Source: Prochilodus magdalenae
Lineage: Eukaryota > Chordata > Actinopteri > Characiformes > Prochilodontidae
DNA: 64,000 nucleotides
Assembly (NCBI GenBank): GCA_024036415.1
Contig: JAMWET010000805.1
Span: 351,501-415,500, forward strand
Direction: 5' to 3'
Part shown: positions 44,830 to 57,007 of the stretch, piece by piece
Layout: every line of letters starts with the position of its first letter
Position numbering within the stretch: the first letter of the stretch is position 1
Position numbers and translations under genes: made by a program
The notes under the pieces: generated by a model
What the model was told of the DNA's origin: nothing
Database searches by the model: none
Seen by the model: the letters and a program-made list of their open reading frames with translations, nothing else

Positions 44830-47322
44830 CAGTGGTAGACAAATACACAAACCATGCAGTTGAGTTAAAGTGGAGACACCCAAGGTAAAATATTCCTCCA
44901 GTAAGAGTAGAAGTTCCTCCCTTTAACCCTCCACTGGAGTAACAGTACTAAAGTATTTACCTTCAGATGTACTTAAGTATGGAGAGTAACAGCAGCATGG
45001 TTTATTATAGCCCTAATGTCCTATTATCATTTCTGGAACAGGACTCTTCATCACCTCAGTGTAGGTGAAGAGACTCTAGTGTCTCTCAGTCCACCAGTCT
45101 TTAATAGAAGCTCATTAATTAGTCTGACACTGACGTCTATTCACATCATCATCAGCACAGAGCACTGAAGGAGAACAGGTTCCGTTAGCTAGAACCAAAA
45201 CACTACTTATAGTACACTAACGCATTACACTTACTGAGTTACTGTACACCGACACACTACTTACAGTACACTAACACATTACACTTACTGAGTTACTGTA
45301 CACCGACACACTACTTACAGTACACTAACACATTACACTTACTGAGTTACTGTACACCAACACACTACTTACAACACACTAACACATTACACTTACTGAG
45401 TTACTGTACACCTACACACTACTTACAGTACACTAACACATTACACTTACTGAGTTACTGTACACCAACACACTACTTACAGTACACTAACACACTACAT
45501 TTACTGAGTTACTGTACACCAACACACTACTTACAGTACACTAACGCATTACACTTACCGAGTTACTGTACACCAACACACTACTTACAGCACACTAACA
45601 CATTACACTTACTGAGTTACTGTACACCAACACACTACTTACAGCACACTAACACATTACACTTACTGAGTTACTGTACACCAACACTACTTACAGTACA
45701 CTAACGCATTACACTTACTGAGTTACTGTACACCAACACTACAGTACACTAACACATTACACTTACTGAGTTACTGTACACCAACACACTACTTACAGTA
45801 CACTAACACATTACACTTACTGAGTTACTGTACACCAACACACTACTTACAGTACACTAACACATTACACTTACTGAGTTACTGTACACCAACACTACTT
45901 ACAGTACACTAACGCATTACACTTACTGAGTTACTGTACACCAACACTACAGTACACTAACGCATTACACTTACTGAGTTACTGTACACCAACACCCTAC
46001 TTACAGTACACTAACGCATTACCCTTACTGAGTTACTGTACACCAACACACTACTTACAGCACATTAACGCATTACACTTACTGAGTTACTGTACACCAA
46101 CACCCTACTTACAGTACACTAACGCATTACACTTACTGAGTTACTGTACACCAACACACTACTTACAGCACACTAACACATTACACTTACTGAGTTACTG
46201 TACACCAACACCCTACTTACAGTACACTAACACATTACACTTGCTGAGTTACTGTACACCAACACACTACTTACAGCACACTAACACATTACACTTACTG
46301 AGTTACTGTACACCAACACACTACTTACAGGACACTAACGCATTACACTTACTGAGTTACTGTACACCAACACCCTACTTACAGTACACTAACACATTAC
46401 ACTTGCTGAGTTACTGTACACCAACACACTACTTACAGCACACTAACACATTACACTTACTGAGTTACTGTACACCAACACGCTACTTACAGCACATTAA
46501 CACATTACACTTACTGAGTTACTGTACACCAACACGCTACTTACAGCACACTAACACATTACACTTACTGAGTTACTGTACACCAACACACTACTTACAG
46601 CACACTAACACATTACACTTACTGAGTTACTGTACACCAGCACACTACTAAAAGTAAACTGATGCATTACACAGATAGAACATGTTCTGACTTTGTGGGT
46701 AAATAGACCACAGTACTGAAATATGTCCACATGCACTCGTGACTGGCGAGCATCTTTTTCTGAATTTATACTAACACTATTTCCTTTCATAGTAAATCTG
46801 ATTGGGCTAGTTTATGTTTATGAGCAAAGACCTACAGATGCAGTACAGTAAAGGTAAACTCACTGTGAACCTGTTTAAAGTAAGTTCTTATTAAACTAAA
46901 CGTGTAACAAAGCTGCAAAGAAATCTTAAACTTAACTTGCTTGTTTGCAAAATGTTATTTTATAGTTCTAGCTAACGGAACCTGCGTTTGTTCTTATGGT
47001 CATTTGAATAGACATCAGTGTCAGACTAATGAATGAACTTCTAGTGAAGACTGGTGGACTGAGAGACACTAGAGTCTCTTCAACCAACAGTAAGGTGATG
47101 AAGAGTCCTGTTCCAGAAATGATAATAGGACATTAGAGCCATAATAAAGAATGCTCCTGTTACTCTCCATACTTAAGTACATCTGAAGGTACATACTTTA
47201 GTACTGTTCCTCCAGTGGAGGGTTAAAGGGAGGAACTTCTACTCTTACTTGAGAAATATTTTATCTTGGGAGTCTGTACCTCTCAACTAGGAGTCATAGT
47301 TTGTGCACATCGTCCACCACCG
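44830..47322. mobile_element. fold-back (hAT-like) element carrying a minisatellite
   Basis: The left arm 44,830-45,196 and right arm 46,965-47,322 are inverted copies over about 360 bp. Shared blocks are CAGTGGTAGAC/CGGTGGTGGAC at the tips, AAGAGTAGAAGTTCCTCCCT, ACTTAAGTATGGAGAGTAAC, ATTATCATTTCTGGAACAGG and GGTTCCGTTAGCTAGAAC at the inner edge. The CAGTGGTGGA-like tips fit hAT-type non-autonomous elements, a family guess from memory. Between the arms lie a 54-bp tandem array and about 300 bp of unique sequence. No transposase is encoded and no 8-bp target duplication was clear. Confidence 0.85.
45197..46650. repeat. 54-bp minisatellite, about 27 units
   Basis: The unit contains TTACACTTACTGAGTTACTG, then TACACCAACACACTACTTAC and AGTACACTAACACA. 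Several units lack about 8-10 bp (CACTACAGTACAC variants). Because 54 is divisible by three, a spurious 136-codon frame (18-residue repeats with HYLQHTNTLHLLSYCTPT) runs through 46,241-46,651. The array lies wholly inside the fold-back element. Confidence 0.96.
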
Positions 47323-48410
47323 GTCACTGTACACTATTTGCTGCCAGACAGTGAACTCGGCTCACGATTAGGTTTTATTTACTGATTTATTGATTGTTAT
47401 TACACCACTCCTTTGCCCATCTCCTGCAGAAAAACAGTTTACACAACACGGTTTATATGTCCTGCCGTGAAAACGCCGCCAACAACTAACACAGACTTGA
47501 TGACAAAGACAGGGCCTGAAAAGCTTCACATCGGCCATGACGTCAGTCTACCCTAACCTGAAACACATTGCAAAACAGGGCTCAAGAGCCATCAGGAAAT
47601 TCAGGCCTGAGGCCCACTTTCACGGGGCAAAGCACCTGCATGCGCCTGTCAGTCTCAGAGGCGTCTACAGTGTAATTTGGTGTAAACAGGACTACAGAAC
47701 CACAGCGCACTTTTCCAGATGTAAACCTGTCAGTGAGTCGGTCCCTGTGCTGCCTGATTAATGGTCAAATGTGAAATAACTGGGCTTTGACACTGTACAG
47801 AAACAGAAAGCACCCACTCATCATTAAGAACAATGGCCGTGCTTTCCCCCCGTTTCGTCTCTGGCTGCCACTCACTCGTTTGCATCCCTTTGTGCCGCAT
47901 TTAAGCCTTCATCAAGCTGACGGATGTTTGGATGGATTCGGAGCAAGGAACCTGAGGTGAATAAGGAGAGCGCTTTGGTCAGCCCCTCTGGAAAGGGACC
48001 TGATACCGCTAACCCAACGCGAGGCTGAGATTTGCCTGGGAGAGGAGCCAAGAAAATGACTTTGTTTGACCCAGCTGCCAATCAATCTTGCTGCTCGGTG
48101 CCAGACTAAACACGGCCACTATTTTAGCGGGACTTGTTGGCGGCAGCTGCTGGATGTGAAGCCGCTGGGTAGAAGCAACGAGGGGAAAAAACTGGGGGTC
48201 CGTTAAGGGGAGAGCGAGAACGGGCACAGCAAAACATGCAACCTGCAACAGGCCTCACACACAGCTCAAATACTTTTCGGTACACCCGCTGCGGACGGTC
48301 CAAAATGGGCAAGTCTGCGGTGGAGGATTTGAGGAAGATTTGGCTAAGCGTTGTTAGCGTAGCACCACTCTTTCTTTCTATATCTTCCTGTATCGTTCTG
48401 TCTGTCTTAT
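47323..48410. other. unique DNA, no gene proven
   Basis: Balanced composition with scattered CpGs; the 119-codon minus frame (48,124-48,483) has no domain. A candidate region for conserved non-coding sequence. Confidence 0.35.
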
Positions 48411-48416
48411 ACGGTC

Positions 48417-48575
48417 TATCATCACTGTCCAAAGAAAAACAAATATGTCCAATATGGTAACTTTGCAAGGAGGGCAAAGGCATTCTTCATTTTCAGTAAT
48501 GTTTATATAAACAGATTTTAGTTGATGCAATCTTGGCTCATTTCCATTGGTCCATTTTTTTGAGTACAAAACTAA
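48417..48575 (+). mobile_element. TCGTCGCTGTCC MITE, left part
   Basis: This begins CTATCATCACTGTCCAAAGA and continues with the family's TAACTTTGCAAGGAGGGCAA and CATTTCCATTGGTCCATTTT blocks. The right end is missing. Confidence 0.75.
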
Positions 48576-48609
48576 AATAAACATAGAAAATTAGACACAT
48601 TTTTTTTTT

Positions 48610-49165
48610 TTTGACAGTGACAACATACAGTGGTCATTGGACATATGCACTCATCATCAAATGGACAGTTGTACAAATAGCTGAAGGAATCAACCAACAC
48701 GAATGAAACTTGGTGGGTAGGTTTGACATCGTGAGACATGCGAATGATTCAAGTTTCATGCTCAGCCGTGCATGTGACGTAAGTAAAGACGAACCTTATC
48801 GCTTTACCTGACTGACCCAACAGCCACAATTGTGGACATTCAGTGAGCAGTGATGTCCTTCATGAGCCAGCACCATTAGGAGATGCCTGCACCACGCAGG
48901 ACTACAAGCATGCAGAATGTTAAGACAGCTGTCCCTAACACCATGTCTACGTAGCCAAAGAGTGCAATGGTGTCGTGCCAGACTGTCATGGAGTGACTCA
49001 GAATGACCACGCGGTTGTCTTCAGTGATGGGTCCCACTTATGTTGTGGTGGAGATGCCTGGCAAATCTGTGTGTGGAGGCACCGTGGTCAGTGTTTTGTG
49101 TTCCACATCCTTAAAATTCAGTCTTCAGCTGTTGGATGTATTTTCTGCGTCCCATGACCCAAGTT
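48610..49165 (+). mobile_element. decayed Tc1/mariner element, lineage 2, copy 3
   Basis: The 5' part shares AAACTTGGTGGGTAGGTTTG and CTGACTGACCCAACAGCC with the copies at 3.1-3.8 and 9.8-11.0 kb. The plus strand reads AVVFSDGSHLCCGGDAW and CVWRHRGQ, the same catalytic block as VIFSDESRFCLGG in copy 1, with SDES changed to SDGS. An intervening stop follows the start-proximal segment. Dead. Confidence 0.78.
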
Positions 49166-50067
49166 CAACGAATTCAGTGACTCTGAGGTTGGGGGCTGGA
49201 CCACTGTTGGTCAGTGTTCGGAGAGCACCATAGAACTTCAATATGAGTGGATGGTGTAAAATGGTGTAGACTGAACAGGTGGATGTATTTATAGATTTGG
49301 TGATGTCAAATTTGATATTGTTGACATCGCAGAAACAATGAATTCAAAGGTGCTAGTATTTGCACCTTAGTTGCCTTATATGGACTGTATGACTATATGG
49401 ACTGTGTGGGCTGGGCAGCGAATGGTAAATGTTGAAACTTGGACTATGTTCAGAATCCTCTATAGTGAGGGGGAAGTTAGTTTCCTATGTTGTCTGTCCT
49501 TTAATCCTTTTGGAACTTATCTCCTTTGTGCAGCTCTATATGAAGTTCAACTGTGTATAAATTCTGCTGGATGTGATTCAGCGATGCAGTCTTTCAGGGG
49601 TATTCAGCTTTACCGTCATACAGTACAGCCGCAGATTTCTGGTCTGTGTATCAGTAAACTCTGTCTCTCTGGATCAGAGAGAAAACATAAGCAGGGCTGA
49701 TAAAATCAGGTAGGACTTCATAGTGAAGAGCTGAAAACTGTCGTCAGGAAGAAAGAGCAAGACGGCAGCATGAACACATTCATAATACAGACTCATGGCT
49801 GGATCGTGGCTTGGATGTACGGTTCTAGGAAGGCCCTTTATCTGATATGAAAAACTTACTTTAGGTATATAAGGACTAATACCATATACAGATGAGCTCA
49901 GCTGTACTTCAGTGTACTTAATATACATAGATTTAGTAAGTATGTAAGTATAGAAGTATATTAATTTACATATTTTATGTACTTTTATTTTTATTTTTTC
50001 TAAATAGCACACTTTCAGTACATTAATCTTGAGTGCAAGAAAGTGTACTAGGTATGCTTAAACTGAA
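49166..50067. other. no recognised gene
   Basis: AT-rich. GTACTTCAGTGTACTTAATA-type text from 49,890 to 50,060 continues after the next MITE and looks like an older AT-rich repeat into which that MITE inserted. Confidence 0.4.
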
Positions 50068-50312
50068 TATCGTCGCTGTCCAATAAAAAACAAGTATCTC
50101 CAAAATAGCAACTTTACAGGAGAGGCCAAAACCCAATTTAATTCTAATGTAAGTCAATGGAACCAGACACAGTGATCTTTGGGCCATTTCTTTTGGTCCA
50201 TTTATCATGAAATTCACACACAGTGTAAACGGCAACTCGTGATCAAATAATACATAAAAGTCAAAATCATCAAAAGTGGAAATACATGTTTTTCATTGGA
50301 CAGCGACGATAT
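50068..50312 (+). mobile_element. TCGTCGCTGTCC MITE, full length
   Basis: Perfect 17-bp terminal inverted repeats, ATATCGTCGCTGTCCAA, bound a 245-bp element with no coding capacity. The internal landmarks are ACTTTACAGGAGAGGCCAAA, AAGTCAATGGAACCAGACAC and GGTCCATTTATCATGAAATT. It is the reference copy for the partial copies at 32.3, 34.0, 35.3, 48.4, 52.9 and 58.2 kb and the other full copy at 62.9 kb. The superfamily and target duplication are not clear. Confidence 0.92.
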
Positions 50313-51410
50313 ACTTCAGTGCACTTGTTTTTCTCCAGGTAAGGAGTCAAGAAAAGGAGTGAAAAAAACAAAATCAGCTAGAACAGAAGGACAAAAGATG
50401 CAGATCAAAAAACTAATGTAATAGTAACTAAACCCTTAGTAGCTAGAAAAACTGCAGAGCAACTTCCTAGTACAGGCTGCAATCATCACTCCAGACTCTA
50501 TGTTAACACCTATTCATCTCCACAGCCACTGTAGCTAATCACAAAGCTGTCAGTAATGTAACATAATGATATTAAAGAGAGGAATTCTATCATTTACTCC
50601 AAAACCTTCCACATAATTACACCGTTAGGCTGTAAATAAAGGCTTTCAGAGCAGTGTGATATGAAATATGTCATCATAGAGAAAATTAGCACGCTGGATT
50701 TCTTTACAATGCTGGTGACAGGAACCGATTACAAAGCTCTACAGAGGCTGTCACCAACGTGACATAATGAAACGAATGGGGAATTCCACCAGCGTGCCCA
50801 ACGTTTCCCAGGAGAAGTAGAGTACACCGAAGTGTACCTCATTTAATTACACTTAGTATACTTTATAGCATTCATGATTAATGTATGTACTTAGGATGCT
50901 ATGCTCTGTACTTAACTGTATCATTTCGAGACACCTCTGAGATATTAGATATATTGAAGTATATAGAAATCAGTGTACATTAAAATGAGCATATTATATT
51001 AAGTTCACTGAATAAAGAGTAATACTGAATACTACTGTATAGATAATGTATATTTTTATCTAGCTCACAAAACAATAATGTGCATGAAATGTGTGTGCTG
51101 ATATTAAAGTACCTTTCAAATATAGTTCCATTTTTGCCTGGGTTTAGCAAAATTCAGTTGTAGGTCATTCCTAGGTCTTATGTGAGGTATTATGTGAAAT
51201 ATACCACTGTAGAGGAAATTAGCTGGTGCTGGTTTGCTTCACAGTGGTGGTGATGGGAACCTAGGGGTGCAAAGTTTTCCTGAACTTTATATTTTTACTT
51301 GAGAATGGTCCTAAGAAAACATCTACATCAGCATTTACAAAACACCGGATTGTTGGCATCTTTGTGCTCCTTATCATGCATCGGTTCTCTGTTCCTACCT
51401 ACGAACAATG
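50313..51410. other. AT-rich DNA with old repeat debris
   Basis: The segment near 50,655-50,730 (ATGAAATATGTCATCATAGA, GCTGGTGACAGGAACC) is weakly repeated near 51,190-51,265. GTGTAC/AGTACA-rich text around 50,815-51,060 resembles an AT-rich MITE. No gene seen. Confidence 0.4.
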
Positions 51411-51412
51411 CG

Positions 51413-51608
51413 TTTACATTTACGGCATTTAGCTGACGCTCTTAGCCAGAGCGACTTAATCGTATTACAGGTAGGTCAATGTAGTGTTAGTAGTATTGCC
51501 CAAGGACATTGGTGTAGCAGAGCGTAGTCACCCAGACCAGGAATTGAACCCCACATGGTGTGGTAGCTCAATGACAAGCGGTGTTATCTGTTGCACCACA
51601 GCAACCAC
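51413..51608 (-). repeat. tRNA-headed SINE with L2-type tail
   Basis: Inverted copy of the same family as at 41.3 kb. The tail GCTCTGGCTAAGAGCGTCAG is followed on the minus strand (upstream) by CCAATGTCCTTGGGCAATAC and a box B-like GGTTCAATTCC. The box A region is altered by a rearrangement (GAGCTACCACACC). More diverged than the 41.3-kb copy. Confidence 0.82.
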
Positions 51609-52860
51609 AAAATCCCACATAGAAATCCCAAACAGCCTTGGTAAACAATCTTGGTAAAAATCGCCATCCATAACAGTTTAACAGCCTAACATCATGTGCA
51701 GTGTTGAATCCTTCACGGTGAGGGTGACGGACGCCAGTTCATGTTGTTCAGGTCTCATTGAAGACGTTACATGTATTGTTTACCAACATGCTGTGTGTTG
51801 TTTTTGTGCTACAGTTGTGAGGTCAGTTTGGGGCCTGTCAAGTATTCCGTGCAGGGTGCTGTGAGGCAAAGTAGGAACCAGAGTAGGCTTCGTTTCTGGA
51901 TTTATCAGGTTTTTAAAACTTTTATGAACATGACATTTAAATCCAAGCCTGGCATTTAACAGCAAGCGATGAAACCGTGTAACTGAATATCTCTCAATGT
52001 CACTTTTTGTTACTACAGGGTTATGATGAAGAAGGTAACCGAACCACAGAGTTCGGGCATCAAACCAATCTAAATGACTACGGTGTTGATTGAATTATGA
52101 ATTGCGCAAGTTTCAGTGACTGGCTGAAGGTTAAAGTAATCACAAATTCAACCAACTTATGTTACTCACGTAGATGTAACCGAGTAAACGTACGTAGCTG
52201 CTACCCGTCTCTGCTCTCACAGTCATGAATATATCCACCACCCAGCCTGCACCAAATCCTTCTAGTCACTATGAATTTCTAAATGATCTTGAGACCTTGA
52301 AAATAAACATAACCCTCCAAGTAGTGACTAAATAAGGCACTTTGCCAGGATCGATGCTTACAGCATCTCAAAAGGCCTGTGGAAGCATTTGCTTGATTGG
52401 CCTTTCAAAAGCGCCTCACACGAAGCATGAATGCAGACGGCGTTTTAGCTTAATTACCTCTCCGTACTTTTGAGCGGAATGCTGATCAACTATGCAGAGT
52501 GTTAATGGCTACTTACCAAAAAGAATCGGAAAGTTCAGATTTCATCTGCTTAATATTAATATGATGGGGCAGTTTCCAATGCTTTGATGGAACACGATGA
52601 CACTGTCTACAAATAAACAACAGCAAAAGACAATTGAGATAAATGTTGTCGGGCTGGCCTGAGAAGTGAACTGTGGATCTTCAGACTGCATGTAAAGATA
52701 TGCTCTGTGACGGAACAGTGGGTGGAGCTTCCCAAGAACTTTTTATTGGTGGTCCGCCTGGGTCTTGCATGGCTGTTAGGAGTTCCATGCTTTTGATAGT
52801 ATCTTGTAATAGTTTCCAAATAATTTCCAAATTTGGAAACGCCTGATTTGAACCTATTTC
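51609..52860. other. unique DNA, no gene proven
   Basis: A possible minus-strand 29-nt segment at 52,517-52,545 is bounded by TTAAGCAG and GTAAGT and starts with ATG (MKSELSDSF). The acceptor lacks a pyrimidine tract, so it is not annotated as an exon. Confidence 0.3.
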
Positions 52861-52864
52861 TGAT

Positions 52865-52979
52865 GTTAACAAAACTTAATATCTCCAAAATGGTTAGAAG
52901 AAAAAAACATATTTAATGTAAGTAGATTTTTTCAAGTAATTTTGGGTCATCATTCAAATCACACACAATATAAAGGTCA

Positions 52980-52980
<1 letters not shown>
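52865..52980 (+). mobile_element. probable MITE fragment
   Basis: AATATCTCCAAAATGG, TTTTGGGTCATCATTCAAATC and CACACACAATATAAAGGTCAA follow the order of the TCGTCGCTGTCC family. Short and diverged. Confidence 0.5.

Positions 52981-52984
<4 letters not shown>

Positions 52985-53067
<83 letters not shown>
52985..53067. repeat. (TA)n microsatellite
   Basis: About 40 uninterrupted TA units. Confidence 0.97.
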
Positions 53068-53069
<2 letters not shown>

Positions 53070-53099
53070 TTGGGATACCTTTTATGATTTCCCATCCCT

Positions 53100-53875
53100 G
53101 TTGCTAGCTATAACAGATTCCACTCTTATGGAAAACTTACTGGAAGATTTTGTGGGAATTCTGTGGGAATTTCTTCCCATTTATCCCCTTTTTAAAGTTA
53201 GACCCTACTGTTGTATGAGTTCTAGTTCATCCCACAGTGTTCGATGTTGTTGAAGTCAAGACACTTGACAGGCCAGTCAATTCTTCCACACCAAACTCAC
53301 CTACTAGACTTCACCCAACCATGCCTGTAAGAACCTTGTCTTGTTTATCGACCCAGTCATGGTGATACAGAAACTGTTTCCACAAAGTACAAAGTTCCAA
53401 ATTATCTTGGTATGCCGACACATTTAGATTTCCCTTCACAGGAACTAAGGGGCTCTAGGGCAACAACTGAAAAACACCCTTGCAGCATTATCCCTCCTCC
53501 ACCAAACCTTTTACAGTCAGCACAATGCAGTGGCGCAGATAACGTTCTCCTGGCACTCACCAAACCAAGACTCGTCCATCAGACTGCCCGAAGCCCGATT
53601 CTTCACTTTATGAAAGAAAACCTTTCTACTGCTCCAGAGCCCAGTAGCAGTGCTTCACACCACCCCACACCAATGTGTTTGATGGTATAACGCTTGCATG
53701 CAGCAGCTCAGCTATGGAAACCTACGCCATGAAGCTCCTGAGGCCCAGTTTTTGTGCTGATGTTAATGTCAGGAGGAGGTTTGGAACTCTGCATGTGTTG
53801 AGTCAGCAGAGCGTTAGCAACTTTTGCCCACCATGTAAATGCACCCATAAAAACGAATAAATTAGCACTTGAATT
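53100..53875 (-). pseudogene. Tc1-like transposase relic, inverted
   Basis: The minus strand contains, in shifted frames, MA-VSIAELLHAS, WALEQ, QSDGRVLVW, VPGERYLRHC, TVKGLVEEG and further downstream text homologous to the element at 39.45-40.44 kb. The DDE residues cannot all be found and many stops occur. No terminal repeats remain. Confidence 0.75.
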
Positions 53876-53879
53876 TTAA

Positions 53880-56390
53880 CTACTGAAGTTGGCCTCTGGC
53901 TTTTATTTACCTTTATAACATTTTCAAAAAGCACCTTAAAGTCCTTTTAAACCACTTATTAAATAACCTTGTGTTTCTGACTATCGGCTCAGAACAAATA
54001 ACTGGACAAACCATGTGTGGAACGCTTTATAAGACATGAGACAATATTACGTGCAAGAATAGAAACTGCCACTCTCCTAAGATGTTCTCTTTCCAAAAAC
54101 CACTCTTACCCTACAAGCTCAGTGGGAACCAGTACACGAACCCTGTTCTTCCCAGCATCCAGGCCTATTTCCCATCTTACTCGCTCTGCATGTTGTACCA
54201 TGTAGCGCTCTGTCCTGTCACCAAGCAATATGAGGAGAGTGATGTCTTTAATAATGCGTCAGTGCTTAAAAGCCCCACATAATGCCCAATGAAATGGGCT
54301 AATACGTGCGCCTGCAGTTAGCTTTGAGGTATAAGAACGCTGGCCCCAGCCTAAATCTGTGTCAAATCGTGTAGCACGTCTGCTCGGCTCTTTGTTTTGA
54401 CCATAGGTGATGGGCACATTAGAGTAATGAAGATGGGAAGGACAGCATGGAGAATGGAAACGGCGAGCAGCGCGCATGAGCACGTCCACCGCAAACTGCA
54501 CGGCTAAATGAGCTACTTTATCCCTAAAGGAGGAGGCTAATGGAAACCCTGCCGAAATGCATCACAAGAAAAGCGGAGGTCAAGTGAGGGGAAGGATTCC
54601 TCAGGGGTGGAATCAAAACAAAGAGCAGCGTGAAACTGATACTTACTTTTCAGCTGGGCTCATTTTCTGTGGTCTAATGCCAGCTCCACTCCGGAGGACG
54701 GCACTATTCATAAATAGCTATCGACATCACAAAAGAGCCAGCAGGAGACGATGCAGGGCCAACGGAGCACGTTACAAATATGTATTTGCCCGAACTCTAC
54801 TGAACACTGCGCCAGACTGTGGTTACTAATGCAATGCTTCCTCAGTGGATTAACCAATCAAAGAAAATAGTGTATTTAATATCACATTTTCTGAACTGGA
54901 AACCATATACAGCAGTATGCAAACGTCTGGGTGGGCGCTGACTTTCTACAGTACAAACCTAAACTCTGACTTATCAGGAATTTCCTGCAAAATTTAAATC
55001 AAATTTCAAATTTCCAACATAATCCATAAATTTCTCCTAAATGTTGCACATACTTTTGCGTTTTATTGTTTTCAAATCTGTAAAAATTCAGCAAATAACC
55101 AGAAACAGTGCATTAAAAAGTGCAGACAATGGTGTTAACTAATCTTCACCTGGAAAACCAAGAGCATGTATTCGACCCCTTCGGCCAGGGAGGCCCCCAT
55201 TTCGAACGCCAGGTTTTCTGCGTATGTATATGAGCAGAATAATAATTAATAATGAATAATAACAACCACACACACACAAAAACCTTTCGTCTTGCAAATC
55301 TATTGCCCAGTTCCGGATCATTTTCACTATTATTACGGACGCTGTAAAGGGACCCTGTAATAATGAAGGTTTCCATTCCGAAATGTATTCAAGTGATTCC
55401 TTGGGAGCCAAGCTGCTACCAAGAGAGATGACTTTCAATCATATTCCTCCTGATAAAACTCCCTCATCGAAACAGCTTGAGGGAAGCGGGGCTCATCACC
55501 GGGAATTACACCAACAGGGTTTAATGAAAGGTAAACCAGAGGGAATCTCGCATTTCTTTTGGGAAGCAGTGGAAACACATGGCGAAACCACAAATATGTG
55601 TTTCGTCCTCCTTCCACATCACTGAAAAAAGCTACCGCTCATTTACCTGCATTTACAGCATGTAGGCTGTATTAAGCTCAGCCTGATTGAAAGATACTAG
55701 AGCTGAATTAATGTTTTGACTGGAAATGAAATAAAAGGAAGTTGGTCTCTGAGGTTTGCACAGTGCTGTATGTTATCCTGGTGGTATTGTAATGGTCAGA
55801 GTATTAGCCTCGGGTAGCTCCACCTGCTGTACTTTCCGTCTCCTGTGAATGCCGAGTGAGGATACACGGATTCACTAAGCACACCACATTAACACGGGGG
55901 GCGAAAGTGTGCTCCAGCTATAAGCCGAAGCCTGACTGGGAGCGGAGTCTGGAATGCTCGCCTGGTGTTTCCAGTGTTCGTTCTCCTGCTGTGTTACATG
56001 GCCTCAGCTCCTTTTGTGCTGCATTAACCCGTTAAATCCCACCAAAGTGGCTATTCTGTGGAGTGCCATCTACCCCAGGGCTTATTGTGACTGGCCTTTG
56101 TTCAGAACAATAGAGGTAAAGGGGTTAGGACACCAATAGCACTTCCCAACTTCCCCTCACCCTTTTTTCGCTTTCCGTATTCCTCTGGAACGAATGTTCC
56201 AGGTCAGTGATCCACCCGCTCCCCTTCATATGTTCACTACGTCATATTATTATCAGCCTTTACTCCTAATTCACTATCAGTTTCACTGAGTCACTGCTGC
56301 TCACAGGGCTTTTTTGTGCTGGAGGGTCTCATTTATGCTATACTGAAACTGAAATAAACATTGAAAATCTGTAATAAACAACAACAACAA
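53880..56390. other. mostly unique DNA; one transposon fragment
   Basis: CAGTATGCAAACGTCTGGG at 54,913 and the text to about 55,130 (ATACTTTTGCGTTTTATTG, TTCAGCAAATAACCAGAAAC) belong to the family with copies near 11.1, 61.2 and 62.3 kb. Elsewhere (54,240-54,830 and 55,380-56,100) the sequence is non-repetitive with short domainless frames. Confidence 0.45.
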
Positions 56391-56394
56391 AACA

Positions 56395-56399
56395 TTATT

Positions 56400-56447
<48 letters not shown>

Positions 56448-56630
56448 CACCATCATATTGTTAATTTTATTATTTTTTATATATTTAAATCTTAGTTAAA
56501 AATGTTCTAAATTAAATTAAATGTTAAACTTATTTTTAAATTAAAATATTCACAGTATTAGTAATATTTTAACAATGTCATATAATTATAATACCAGTAG
56601 TACAAATATAAGTGCAGCATGAATGAAACC

Positions 56631-56673
<43 letters not shown>

Positions 56674-56965
56674 TGATGTTTACAGAGCATACATATTATA
56701 TATATATATATATATATAAACAATATATTTATGTATAACAATAATGCCATATTATTTATATTATATTATATTATATTATATTATATTATATTATATTATA
56801 TTATATTATAATTTCTATCTATCTATCTATCTATCTATACTCACACAAACTGTCAAAATTAATAATAATAGATAATTATTGTCTATTTATCTAAATAAAA
56901 TAAAACCTCTATAATAGAAACTATAATTAACAGATGTATTATAGTCTATGAATAAATATTAATAA

Positions 56966-57006
<41 letters not shown>
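56395..57006. repeat. microsatellite cluster
   Basis: Within 610 bp lie (TAA)n at 56,398-56,447 and 56,632-56,671, (TA)n at 56,697-56,718, (ATATT)n at 56,755-56,810, (CTAT)n at 56,815-56,838 and (TTA)n at 56,968-57,006. These are separated by very AT-rich sequence. Confidence 0.95.

Positions 57007-57007
<1 letters not shown>

Noticed and set aside
46241..46651. 136-codon frame with 18-residue repeats, like a repeat protein
   Set aside because: The 54-bp minisatellite has a length divisible by three, so one frame stays open by chance. Other stretches of the same array are closed.
52517..52545. 29-nt microexon starting MKSELSDSF
   Set aside because: Donor is good but the acceptor has no pyrimidine tract, and its phase does not join the candidate exon at 39.0 kb.
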